From: Pseudomonas petrae
GTDB taxonomy: Bacteria > Pseudomonadota > Gammaproteobacteria > Pseudomonadales > Pseudomonadaceae
Length of the DNA: 64,000 nt
Direction: 5' to 3'
NCBI RefSeq assembly: GCF_021728295.1
Contig: NZ_JAKJXE010000007.1
Span: 1 to 64,000 of the forward strand
Both the position numbers and the translations under genes were made by a program. The notes under the pieces were generated by a model. That model worked only from the letters and a program-made list of their open reading frames with translations, ran no database searches and was not told the DNA's origin. Shown here piece after piece: positions 44,602 to 52,962 of the stretch (the stretch's first letter is position 1; each line of letters starts with the position of its first letter).

Positions 44602-45894
44602 TTGAGCCCCGAATCGCCCGCCCCGTCCTCTGAATCCTCCGCTAAAAGCGCCCTGCGGCTGCCCGGCTTTTTTGCCTTCCTGACCGCGCGTCTTGCTGCC
44701 GTTTTCGCCATGCAGATTCAGGCAGTGGTTGTCGCTTGGCAGGTCTACGACATGACCCGCAGCCCGATCTCCCTGGCCTATGTTGGCCTGGCACAGTTCA
44801 TTCCGATGCTGCTGCTGTTGATGCCAGCCGGCGACCTGATCGACCGCTACGATCGCAAGCTGATCCTGACCATCAGTTGGTCGGTGCAAGCGATGTGCAG
44901 CCTGATGCTGATGCTGTTCTCGGTCACGCACCATCAAGACACTCGACTGATCTACGCCACCCTGGCCCTGTTCGGATGCGCGCGGGCGTTCACCGGGCCG
45001 GCGTTGCAGAGCCTGCTGCCACAAGTGGTACCGCGGGAAAAACTCGCCTCGGCCATCGCCACCAACAGCATGATCATGCGCATCGCCACCATCGCCGGGC
45101 CTCTGGTCGGTGGCGGGTTGTATGCGGCAGGCGGCGGCGGGCTGACCTATTCAGTGTGCATGGCCAGCTTCATCGCTGGCGTGCTGTTGCTGATCCGCGT
45201 GCCGGTGCTCTATGCCGGGAAGAAGCAGATCCTCGAGTCCACGGCCTGGAAGCGCTTCACTGCCGGCATCGCCTTCATCCGCTCGCGACCGATCATCCTC
45301 GGCACCATTTCCCTGGACCTGTTTGCCGTGCTGCTCGGCGGCGTGGTGGCGCTGCTGCCGATTTATGCCCATGAAGTGCTGCACCTGGGACCCCAAGGTC
45401 TGGGCGCGCTGCGCAGTGCGATGAGTCTGGGGGAGGTCAGCACCGGTCTGTACCTGAGCTTCCGGCCTTTTGATCGACATGTCGGTCTGGTCATGTTCAT
45501 CGCCGTCGCGGTGTTCGGTGTCGCCAATCTGGTGTTCGCCCTGTCGACGCTGTTCTGGCTGTCGCTGCTGGCTTTGATGATCGCCGGTGCGGCGGACATG
45601 GTCAGCGTCTATATCCGCTCCACACTGGTGCAGTTCTCGACGCCGGACGACATGCGTGGGCGGGTCAACGCCGTGAATATGCTGTTTATCGGTTCGTCCA
45701 ACGAGCTGGGCGAATTCCGCGCCGGCAGCAGCGCAGCGCTCTGGGGTGCCGTGCCCGCCGCGATCATCGGCGGCCTGTGCACACTGGGTGTCGTGGGCGC
45801 CTGGATGGTCGGCTTCAAGGCCCTGCGCCAAGTCAACCACTTCGCCGACGCCTCGCCTGTCGAGACCACCGAGAAGCAGACGGCCAGGGTCTAA
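44602..45894 (+). CDS. MFS transporter, EntS-like
   Basis: The 430-residue protein has about twelve membrane spans and the MFS motif GDLIDRYDRKLILT in the TM2-TM3 loop. Overall it resembles the EntS/MFS_3 exporter group (FGCARAFTGPALQSLLPQVV and RGRVNAVNMLFIGSSNELGEF are typical). The start is a TTG at 44602; no in-frame ATG lies upstream of the first membrane helix. EntS relatives export enterobactin or other small molecules, but nothing here links it to siderophores. Substrate unknown. Confidence 0.85.
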   Translation: MSPESPAPSSESSAKSALRLPGFFAFLTARLAAVFAMQIQAVVVAWQVYDMTRSPISLAYVGLAQFIPMLLLLMPAGDLIDRYDRKLILTISWSVQAMCSLMLMLFSVTHHQDTRLIYATLALFGCARAFTGPALQSLLPQVVPREKLASAIATNSMIMRIATIAGPLVGGGLYAAGGGGLTYSVCMASFIAGVLLLIRVPVLYAGKKQILESTAWKRFTAGIAFIRSRPIILGTISLDLFAVLLGGVVALLPIYAHEVLHLGPQGLGALRSAMSLGEVSTGLYLSFRPFDRHVGLVMFIAVAVFGVANLVFALSTLFWLSLLALMIAGAADMVSVYIRSTLVQFSTPDDMRGRVNAVNMLFIGSSNELGEFRAGSSAALWGAVPAAIIGGLCTLGVVGAWMVGFKALRQVNHFADASPVETTEKQTARV

Positions 45895-46114
45895 ACCAGC
45901 CGCTGAATCTCAGGGGCGAGCTCAAATTACGCTCGTCCCCTTCGCAGCTTCGTCACCCTTACAAAAACAATGGACGGCGGCTAGACGTCTAAACGCAGGT
46001 TCCAGGTACCTGATCGCCTGAACCATTCCCCCTCCCCTCCTCTCTTAGTCCAGCAGACCAGACGGCGCACGCCCGCCGTCTACACTTCCCACACGACCAA
46101 AAGAGGATTCCCCC

Positions 46115-47008
46115 ATGCTATGGAAAAAAGGACGTCGCAGTGACAACGTCGTGGACGCACGTGGCGATTCCGGGGGTGGCGGTGGTGGCGGGATGCGCAT
46201 TGGCGGCAAGGGGCTGGGGATTGGCGGGATCGTGATCATCGTTGCGATTGGCCTGCTGACCGGGCAGGACCCGATGCGGATTCTGGGGGAGATCACCGGC
46301 CAGATGGGTTCGGAGCAGACCGCAGCGGTCAACCCGCAAACGCGCCAGGCGCCGCCGGCCAATGACGAGCAAGCCGATTTCGTGCGGGCGATCCTGGGCG
46401 ACACCGAGGACACGTGGCAGCAGGTGTTTCAGCAAAGCGGGCGTCAGTACAAGGCACCGACCTTGATCCTGTTCAGCGGTCGGGTGCAATCGGCCTGTGG
46501 CTCCGCCTCTTCGGCGAGCGGCCCGTTCTATTGCCCGGCTGACCAGCGCGTGTACCTGGACATGGAGTTCTTCCGTGAAATGAGTCAGCGCTTCAAGGCG
46601 GCGGGAGATTTCGCTCAGGCGTACGTGATTGCTCACGAAGTTGGCCATCATGTGCAGACCTTATTGGGGGTTTCGGCTAAAGTTGACGCCGCCCGCCAAC
46701 GCGGCATGAAAATGGAAGGTGACAACGGTTTGCTGGTGCGTCAGGAGCTGCAAGCTGACTGCCTGGCAGGTGTTTGGGCCAACAACGCACAAAAGCGTTT
46801 GAACTGGCTGGAGCCGGGTGATATTGAGGAAGCGCTGAACGCCGCCAACGCCATTGGCGACGACCGCTTGCAGCAACAGGGTCAGGGCCGGGTCGTGCCA
46901 GACTCGTTTACCCACGGCACCTCTGCCCAGCGGGTTCGCTGGTTCAAGACAGGTTTTGCCCAGGGACAAATCAACCAATGCGATACGTTCGCCGCCAAGA
47001 GCCTCTGA
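46115..47008 (+). CDS. ypfJ: YpfJ-family neutral zinc metallopeptidase
   Basis: The 297-residue protein has a glycine-rich N terminus (DSGGGGGGGMRIGGKG), one membrane helix (GIGGIVIIVAIGLLTG, about residues 40-55) and a periplasmic peptidase domain with HEVGHH (HExxH, near residue 173) and the third-ligand segment QELQADCLAGVWAN. Architecture and length match E. coli YpfJ. Substrates are unknown for the family. It is followed 4 bp later by a secreted esterase gene, probably on the same mRNA. Confidence 0.92.
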   Translation: MLWKKGRRSDNVVDARGDSGGGGGGGMRIGGKGLGIGGIVIIVAIGLLTGQDPMRILGEITGQMGSEQTAAVNPQTRQAPPANDEQADFVRAILGDTEDTWQQVFQQSGRQYKAPTLILFSGRVQSACGSASSASGPFYCPADQRVYLDMEFFREMSQRFKAAGDFAQAYVIAHEVGHHVQTLLGVSAKVDAARQRGMKMEGDNGLLVRQELQADCLAGVWANNAQKRLNWLEPGDIEEALNAANAIGDDRLQQQGQGRVVPDSFTHGTSAQRVRWFKTGFAQGQINQCDTFAAKSL

Positions 47009-47012
47009 TCAC

Positions 47013-48002
47013 ATGATGAAACCGCTTTCGATCCTGTTGTTGGGCACCCTGATGAGCCTCAATGCTCATGCGGCGGATCAGGCGGTTAAATCCATCAGCC
47101 CCGACCGGCTGCAGATCAACGGGACGACCCAGGCCACCCTCGGCCTGAGTCAGAACTGGGTTCGTCCCAGCCCCCAGGTCCAGCGGGTGGTCATTGTTTT
47201 TCACGGTCGGCTGCGCAACGCGCAAACCTACCTGCGCAGTGTCGAGCGCGCAGCCAATCAGTCCAGGCAGCGCTCGAAAACGTTGCTGATCGCGCCTCAA
47301 TTTCTCGACGAAAAAGACATCGCAGAGCACCGCCTGCCCGAGTCGGTACTGCGCTGGCACGCCAATGACTGGATGGCGGGCGAGAAGTCGTTGGGTCCCA
47401 AGCCGGTCAGCTCCTTTGTGGTCATCGATCACATCCTCAAGCGTCTGAGCGACAGCAAGCTCTTTCCCAATCTCAAAGAGATCGTGATCGCTGGCCATTC
47501 GGGCGGTGCTCAGGTGGTGCAGCGCTACGCAATGATCGGTGGCAAGGAAGACGCGTTGCTGAAGAAGGAAGGCATCAAGCTACGCTATGTGATCGCCAAC
47601 CCGTCCTCGTACGCGTACTTCGACGCGACCCGACCGATGCCGGTCGATGCGGCGAGCTGCCCGACCTTCGACACCTGGAAATACGGCCTGAACAAGCTAC
47701 CCGCGTATGCCGGCAAGGAAACACCCGCCGAGCTTGAGGCCGCATACGTGAAGCGGGACATTACTTATCTGTTGGGCGAGCTGGACACCGATCCGGAGCA
47801 CCCGGCGCTGGACAAGGATTGCGGTGCAGAAGCTCAGGGGCCGCAGCGTCTGGCCCGCGGTCACAACTACTTCGATTACCTGACCAAGCGCCACCCGGAA
47901 GGCTTGAATCAGCGTCTGGTGGAAGTGAAAAACGTCGGGCACAACGGCGACGCGATCTTCACCTCACCTGAAGGGCAGACGGCGTTGTTCAAGGCGAATT
48001 GA
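47013..48002 (+). CDS. secreted alpha/beta hydrolase
   Basis: The frame is open from 46854, but the signal peptide MMKPLSILLLGTLMSLNAHA sets the start at the ATG at 47013 (or 47016), four bases after the peptidase stop; 329 residues. The mature protein has VIVFHGRLRNAQTY (oxyanion strand), the nucleophile elbow IAGHSGGAQVVQ near residue 165, and a late His in KNVGHNGDAIF, so a Ser-Asp-His triad is likely. I do not recognise a named family. Periplasmic or secreted; substrate unknown. Confidence 0.82.
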   Translation: MMKPLSILLLGTLMSLNAHAADQAVKSISPDRLQINGTTQATLGLSQNWVRPSPQVQRVVIVFHGRLRNAQTYLRSVERAANQSRQRSKTLLIAPQFLDEKDIAEHRLPESVLRWHANDWMAGEKSLGPKPVSSFVVIDHILKRLSDSKLFPNLKEIVIAGHSGGAQVVQRYAMIGGKEDALLKKEGIKLRYVIANPSSYAYFDATRPMPVDAASCPTFDTWKYGLNKLPAYAGKETPAELEAAYVKRDITYLLGELDTDPEHPALDKDCGAEAQGPQRLARGHNYFDYLTKRHPEGLNQRLVEVKNVGHNGDAIFTSPEGQTALFKAN

Positions 48003-48021
48003 TATCGGTTAAAGGCTGCGG

Positions 48022-48290
48022 TGGGTCCCGGCTCATTCCCGGCTGAAGCCGGTCCCACTGTCTAGACGCGGCACTACGTAGGACCGGCTTTAGCCGGTAA
48101 GAGGCCAGCACGTACACCTCCAATTTTGCGGTGTATCGCCATACGCCTTCCCGGCTGAAGCCGGTCCCACTATTTGAGCGCGATTCGACAGTGGGACCGG
48201 CTTTAGCCGGGAAGAGGCCGGTGTGAACACCATCAATTTTGTGGTGAATTGCCGGACGCCTTCCCGGCTGAAGCCGGTCCTACTATTTAA
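48022..48290. repeat. array of five alternating REP units (BIME-like)
   Basis: Units of the CCGGCT(G/T)(A/T)AGCCGG class lie at 48036-48058, 48078-48106, 48147-48170, 48191-48219 and 48260-48283, alternating in orientation (TTCCCGGCTGAAGCCGGTCC versus GGACCGGCTTTAGCCGG). The spacers also repeat: AATTTTGCGGTGTATCGCC and AATTTTGTGGTGAATTGCC are near-identical, showing that a two-unit module was duplicated. It fills the gap between the convergent esterase and HAD genes. Confidence 0.92.
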
Positions 48291-48301
48291 ACGCAGCCGC
48301 A

Positions 48302-48901
48302 TCAGCGACTCGCGCCAATCATCTTCCTCAACGCCACGCAGTCGGCCGCATGCCAGTCGGTCAGTTCCGGCCATGGATTTTCCGGGAGATTGACCAGCAC
48401 GGTCTGAGTGCCTGCCGCCCGACCGCAGGCCAGGTCGAACTGATAGTCGCCCACCATCACCATTTCCGACGGCTGCACATTCCACGCTTGCGCGAGTTTC
48501 AGCAGGCCGCCCGGATCAGGCTTGGGCGCGGCCTCGTCACGGCCGAGCACGTCTTCTACCGCAAAGCAGTCCGCGATGCCGATGGCGTCCAGCGTCACGT
48601 GGGCAAGCTCCCGGGCATTGCGCGTCAGGATACCGAGACGATAGCCTCGCCCCGCCAGCTCCCTCACCAACTCAACCGCGCCAGTGGCGGGTCTGGACTC
48701 AATCGCCAACGCGCGCTCGTGCTCCAGCAGCCAGGCGTGTTTCGCCGCCGCAACATCGGCAGGCAGCGCGGCGAGATGGCCGAGAATGTCGTCCTCCTGG
48801 GGGATATCCAGCGCGCGTTTGATGGCCGGAAAATCATGGGCAGCGACGGTCAGCGTGCCGTCCATGTCGAATACCCAGTGGCGTACCTGTGTGAGGCTCA
48901 T
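48302..48901 (-). CDS. HAD-superfamily phosphatase
   Basis: ATG at 48901 with AAGGA upstream; 199 residues. HAD motifs are VFDMDGTLT (I), ILTRNAR (II), APKPDPGG (III lysine) and VMVGDYQFDLACG (IV), with a small alpha-helical cap after motif I. It probably dephosphorylates a sugar or nucleotide phosphate such as a phosphoglycolate-like substrate. Its start codon overlaps the tesB stop (ATGA), so it is translated with tesB. The pair, with the next genes, follows the order I recall for PP_4761-PP_4765 in P. putida. Confidence 0.88.
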   Translation of the reverse strand: MSLTQVRHWVFDMDGTLTVAAHDFPAIKRALDIPQEDDILGHLAALPADVAAAKHAWLLEHERALAIESRPATGAVELVRELAGRGYRLGILTRNARELAHVTLDAIGIADCFAVEDVLGRDEAAPKPDPGGLLKLAQAWNVQPSEMVMVGDYQFDLACGRAAGTQTVLVNLPENPWPELTDWHAADCVALRKMIGASR

Positions 48902-49767
48902 GACCAATCCTTACGGTGGCGAATCAAACCTTCCTGACTGACCGAAGCAACGAGCTTGCCCGCGCGGTTGAACACGCTGCCACGGGAAAACCCGCGTGAA
49001 TTGCCCGCCCACGGGCTGTCCATGGCATAGAGCAGCCAGTCGTCGGCGCGCAGTTCGCCGTGGAACCACAGCGAGTGATCGAGGCTGGCGATCTGCATGT
49101 CCTTCTGCCAGACCGTCTTGCCGTGGGGCAGCAACGACGTGGTCAGCAGGTTGAAATCCGACGCGTAGGCAAGCATGTAGCGGTGCAAGGCAGGGATGTC
49201 GGGCAACGTGCCGTCAGCGCGAAACCAGATGTATTTGACCGGGTCAGCAGGCTTCGGGTTGTAGGGATCAGACTCGGTGACTGGCCGGAACTCGATGGGC
49301 TTGGGACACAGCAGCTTGTCCTTCATGTGCTCCGGAATCAGGTGCTCGCGCTGACGCATCAGTTCCAGCTCCGACGGCAGGCTTTCCGGGCCGACCACTT
49401 GTGGCATCTGGGTCTGGTGCTCGAAGCCTTCTTCGTCGTACTGGAACGACGCGCTGCAGGTGAAGATCGGCTGCCCTTTCTGGATCGCCGTCACTCGGCG
49501 CGTGCTGAAACTGCCGCCATCACGGACCCGGTCGACCTGATACACCACTGGCAAGTGCGCATCGCCGGGCCGCAGGAAGTAGCCATGCAGTGAATGCACA
49601 TGACGCGCGTCTTCGACCGTCTTGCTCGCCGCCGACAGCGACTGCCCCAGCACCTGACCGCCAAACAGCTGGCGAAAGCCAAGGTCCTGGCTGCGTCCGC
49701 GGAAGAGGTTTTCTTCGATCGGCTCCAGGCTCAACAGCGACACCAGATCATCCAGTACGTGACTCAT
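48898..49767 (-). CDS. tesB: acyl-CoA thioesterase II
   Basis: The 289-residue protein is a double hot-dog thioesterase. Motifs include FRGRSQDLGFRQLFGGQVLG and HSLHGYFLRPGD in the first domain and SLDHSLWFHGELRADDW plus ASVSQEGLIRH in the second, where the Asp, Thr and Gln of the TesB active site reside. It hydrolyses medium- and long-chain acyl-CoAs in the cytosol. The length equals E. coli TesB (286). It is the first gene of a two-gene unit with the HAD phosphatase. Confidence 0.95.
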   Translation of the reverse strand: MSHVLDDLVSLLSLEPIEENLFRGRSQDLGFRQLFGGQVLGQSLSAASKTVEDARHVHSLHGYFLRPGDAHLPVVYQVDRVRDGGSFSTRRVTAIQKGQPIFTCSASFQYDEEGFEHQTQMPQVVGPESLPSELELMRQREHLIPEHMKDKLLCPKPIEFRPVTESDPYNPKPADPVKYIWFRADGTLPDIPALHRYMLAYASDFNLLTTSLLPHGKTVWQKDMQIASLDHSLWFHGELRADDWLLYAMDSPWAGNSRGFSRGSVFNRAGKLVASVSQEGLIRHRKDWS

Positions 49768-49895
49768 TCAGGGTTCCTCACACGGTCGTCTCGCCGACCG
49801 TCATCACATCAATCAGGCCATGGGCGGCGAAGGTCGGCGCCCATGGAAGTTGGGCGAAATGATACAGAGGTTTGTAGTCCGATTCCCGCAGCGAA

Positions 49896-50459
49896 TCACA
49901 GGGTCGCCAGCCAGCCCTTTCGGTTGATTCGATACAACACGTGGGGCCTGAGGGGATGGCCGGTGGGTAATTTGGGGTGATCGAAGTTGTCGGCCGGATC
50001 ATTGCGCATGCCGATGGCCTGCATGACCTTCTGCGAGGGCAGATTATTGACCGCCGCAAACGCCACGATTTCGTCCAGGTCCAGATGCTCGAAGCCGCAG
50101 CCGAGCACTGTCCAGGCGGCTTCGCTGGCATAACCCAGGCCCCAATGCTCGCGGGCCAGGCGCCAGCCGATTTCCACCGCAGGCGTAAATCCTGCCTCGA
50201 AGCCCACCACACTCAAGCCGGTGAAACCGATGAATTCGCCGGTGTCCTTGCGCTCAAGGGCCCAGAACCCAAAGCCGTACTCGGCAAAATGCCCGCGCAC
50301 GCGGCCGATCAACTTGGCGCTTTCCATGCGGCTCAAGGGCTGCGGAAAGTAGCGCATCACTTGTGGATCGGCGCACATCTGCGCGAAGGCTGGCAAATCA
50401 TCATCTCGCCATTGACGCATCAACAAGCGCGCGCTGCTGAGCTCAAGAATCGGCTCCAT
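49896..50459 (-). CDS. GNAT-family N-acetyltransferase (RimJ/RimL-like)
   Basis: The start is the ATG at 50459 (187 residues); the frame runs to 50525 but MEPILELSSARLLMRQWRDD is the natural beginning. The acetyl-CoA motif appears as REHWGLGYASEAA (Q/RxxGxG/A), and FWALERKDTGEFIGFTGL precedes it. This subgroup acetylates protein N termini, small amines or antibiotics; the substrate is unknown. It is divergent from the deacetylase-family gene at 50588 across about 130 bp. Confidence 0.88.
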   Translation of the reverse strand: MEPILELSSARLLMRQWRDDDLPAFAQMCADPQVMRYFPQPLSRMESAKLIGRVRGHFAEYGFGFWALERKDTGEFIGFTGLSVVGFEAGFTPAVEIGWRLAREHWGLGYASEAAWTVLGCGFEHLDLDEIVAFAAVNNLPSQKVMQAIGMRNDPADNFDHPKLPTGHPLRPHVLYRINRKGWLATL

Positions 50460-50587
50460 CGATCGTCTCCCTTTTGCCTCGCCTTTCAAATTGCCCGCCG
50501 GCTGGCGATCTCCCCGCTCAGGCAAATCGCTGTGCGGTGATCGTCAGAACTGGCAAGATTCCCCTTCGAACCAGACGCGTGCATACC

Positions 50588-51505
50588 ATGCCCCTGCCCC
50601 TCATTTACCACGAAGACTACAGCCCGGACTTTCCGGCCGACCATCGCTTCCCGATGGACAAGTTTCGGCTCCTGCGCGACCACCTTATCGACACCGGCCT
50701 GACAACAGATGCTCAATTGTTTCGCCCGCAGGTCTGCCCAACGGACATCCTCGCGCTGGGCCATGACCCTGGTTACATCAGTCGCTATATGGAAGGCGCG
50801 CTGTCGAGGGAAGATCAACGTCGCCTTGGCCTGCCGTGGACCGAGGATCTGGCCCGACGTACGGTACGCGCGGTGGGTGGCTCGCTGCTGACAGCGGAAC
50901 TTGCGCTGCAGCACGGAATGGCCTGTCACCTCGCCGGCGGCACCCATCATGCGCATTACGATTACCCGGCCGGGTTTTGCATCTTCAACGACCTGGCGAT
51001 CATCAGTCAGTACCTGCTGCAAAGCGGACGCGTCGACCGGGTGCTGATTTTCGATTGCGACGTGCATCAGGGCGACGGCACCGCGCGGATCCTCGAACAC
51101 ACCGATGACGCAATCACCGTCTCGCTGCACTGCGAAAAGAACTTCCCCGCGCGCAAGGCCCAAAGTGACTGGGACATTCCGCTGCCGATGGGCATGGGTG
51201 ACGACGACTACCTGAAGGTAGTCGACGACACGCTCAATTACCTGTTGCCGCTGTATCGGCCTGACCTGGTGCTGTACGACGCCGGCGTGGATGTGCACAA
51301 GGACGATGCGCTGGGGTATTTGCAGCTGACCGACGCAGGTGTTGCCCGCCGTGACGAAGCGGTGATGCGTCATTGCCTGGGCCGGGACATTCCGGTGATG
51401 GGCGTTATTGGCGGTGGCTACAGCAAGGACCGAGAAGCGCTCGCCCGGCGGCACGGGATTCTGCACCACAGTGCGCAGCGCGTATGGGTAGAGCGCGGGC
51501 TTTGA
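50588..51505 (+). CDS. histone deacetylase-superfamily (acetylpolyamine/AcuC-type) hydrolase
   Basis: The ATG at 50588 gives 305 residues. Zinc and catalytic residues are visible: LAGGTHHAHYDYPAGFC (active-site His pair), FDCDVHQGDGTA (Asp and His zinc ligands), YDAGVDVHKDD (Asp ligand) and VIGGGYSKD (transition-state Tyr). Bacterial members deacetylate acetylpolyamines, acetyl-CoA synthetase or other small amides; which applies is not clear. It is divergent from a GNAT acetyltransferase gene, an opposing-activity neighbour that may be coincidence. Confidence 0.87.
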   Translation: MPLPLIYHEDYSPDFPADHRFPMDKFRLLRDHLIDTGLTTDAQLFRPQVCPTDILALGHDPGYISRYMEGALSREDQRRLGLPWTEDLARRTVRAVGGSLLTAELALQHGMACHLAGGTHHAHYDYPAGFCIFNDLAIISQYLLQSGRVDRVLIFDCDVHQGDGTARILEHTDDAITVSLHCEKNFPARKAQSDWDIPLPMGMGDDDYLKVVDDTLNYLLPLYRPDLVLYDAGVDVHKDDALGYLQLTDAGVARRDEAVMRHCLGRDIPVMGVIGGGYSKDREALARRHGILHHSAQRVWVERGL

Positions 51506-51520
51506 GTGATGACAGAACTT

Positions 51521-51640
51521 ACCCACATCCCCTGTGGAACGGCCTGTGGATAACCTGAGCGCAAGGTCATGATCCCCTGACAAGACTGGGCCTGGCGCGT
51601 ACTGTACGTTTTTTGATCGATTAGTTTTCCACAGGCTGGC
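51521..51640 (+). repeat. third copy of the DnaA-box-containing intergenic element
   Basis: The stretch contains ACCCACATCCCCTGTGGAAC, CCTGTGGATAACCTGAGC (with the DnaA box TGTGGATAA at 51545-51553), GCGCAAGGTCATGATCC, TTTTTTGATCGATTAG and TTTTCCACAGG. It aligns in order with 7061-7169 and 7270-7310. It sits between the deacetylase-family gene and the flavoprotein gene. Confidence 0.6.
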
Positions 51641-51700
51641 CGCGTTTCACGAAGCTCGCGTAGAATGCGCGCCCCTCACCCAACCAGTGTCCGCTTAGCC

Positions 51701-52939
51701 ATGACGTTAACCGCCACCTCAAGCACCCAGACAGTCGCCATCATCGGCGGCGGCCCTGCCGGCCTGATGGCCGCTGAAGTGCTGAGCCAGGCAGGGTTCA
51801 AGGTGGATCTTTACGACGCCATGCCGTCAGTCGGGCGCAAGTTTCTGCTGGCCGGCGTCGGCGGCATGAACATCACCCACTCCGAGCCTTCGCCTGCGTT
51901 TGTTGCCCGCTACGCCGAGCGCGCCCTGGTGATCGCGCCCTTGCTACGCGGCTTCGGCGCGCAGGCGCTGTGCGAGTGGATTCACGGATTGGGCATCCAG
52001 ACCTTCGTCGGCAGTTCGGGGCGCGTGTTCCCCACCGACATGAAAGCCGCGCCGCTCCTGCGCGCCTGGCTCAAGCGCCTGCGTGAGTCCGGCGTAGTTA
52101 TCCACACCCGTCACCGATGGCTGGGCTGGAATACCGACAATATGTTGCGGATCGCCGGCCCCGAAGGTGAACTCGCCCTGAACCCTGCCGCCACGCTGCT
52201 GGCGTTGGGCGGGGCAAGCTGGTCGCGGCTGGGCTCGGACGGTGCGTGGTTGCCGCTGCTGCAACAACGCGGTGTCAAGATTGCGCCGCTGCAAGCCGCC
52301 AACTGCGGGTTCGAAGTCTCGGCCTGGAGCGAACTGCTGCGCAGCAAGTTCGCCGGCGCGCCGCTGAAGAACATCGCGATGGGCCTGCAGGGGCAAACCC
52401 TGCGACTGGGCGAATGCGTGATCACGCAGACTGGCGTGGAGGGCAGCCTCGTTTACGCCTTGTCCGCGCAGATCCGTGAGGCGATCAATCAGTCGGGCTC
52501 GGCCACGGTCGAGATTGATTTGCTGCCCGGCAAAACCGTCGCCGAGGTGCAGAAGGCCCTGAGCAAACCGCGCGGTTCACGCTCGATGTCCAAGCATCTG
52601 CACAGCCAGTTGGGCCTCGACGGCGTAAAGGCGGCGCTGTTGCGTGAGCTCCTCTGCGCAGCGTCATTCGCTGATCCGGCCCTGCTTGCGCGTTCGATCA
52701 AGGCCTTGCCGCTGACACTGATCAAGCCGCGCCCGCTGGACGAAGCCATCAGCACGGCGGGCGGGGTGAGGTTCGAAGCGCTGAACGAGCAACTGATGAT
52801 TCCGTCGCTGCCCGGCGTGTTCTGCGCCGGCGAGATGCTCGACTGGGAGGCGCCAACCGGCGGCTATCTGCTCACCGCCTGTTTCGCGAGCGGCCGCGCG
52901 GCAGGGCTGGGGGTGGCTGATTGGCTGCGCCGCGAGTAA
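51701..52939 (+). CDS. NAD(P)/FAD-dependent flavoprotein, YhiN/HI0933 family (TIGR03862 type)
   Basis: The start is the ATG at 51701 (412 residues). An N-terminal Rossmann motif (VAIIGGGPAGLMAAEVLS) is followed by GRKFLLAGVGGMNITHSE, a hallmark of HI0933-like flavoproteins, and FCAGEMLDWEAPTGGYLL near the C terminus. The group I recall as the PP_4765 family has no settled function; some HI0933 relatives are linked to tRNA or membrane chemistry without proof. Likely cytosolic. A TAGAAT hexamer is 35 bp upstream of the start. Confidence 0.88.
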   Translation: MTLTATSSTQTVAIIGGGPAGLMAAEVLSQAGFKVDLYDAMPSVGRKFLLAGVGGMNITHSEPSPAFVARYAERALVIAPLLRGFGAQALCEWIHGLGIQTFVGSSGRVFPTDMKAAPLLRAWLKRLRESGVVIHTRHRWLGWNTDNMLRIAGPEGELALNPAATLLALGGASWSRLGSDGAWLPLLQQRGVKIAPLQAANCGFEVSAWSELLRSKFAGAPLKNIAMGLQGQTLRLGECVITQTGVEGSLVYALSAQIREAINQSGSATVEIDLLPGKTVAEVQKALSKPRGSRSMSKHLHSQLGLDGVKAALLRELLCAASFADPALLARSIKALPLTLIKPRPLDEAISTAGGVRFEALNEQLMIPSLPGVFCAGEMLDWEAPTGGYLLTACFASGRAAGLGVADWLRRE

Positions 52940-52962
52940 GGCTCAGCGCAACCATTGGGGGT

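Noticed and set aside
48090..48485. 131-residue minus-strand open frame over the REP array
   Set aside because: Half of it is translated REP sequence and the rest is out of frame with the HAD phosphatase gene.
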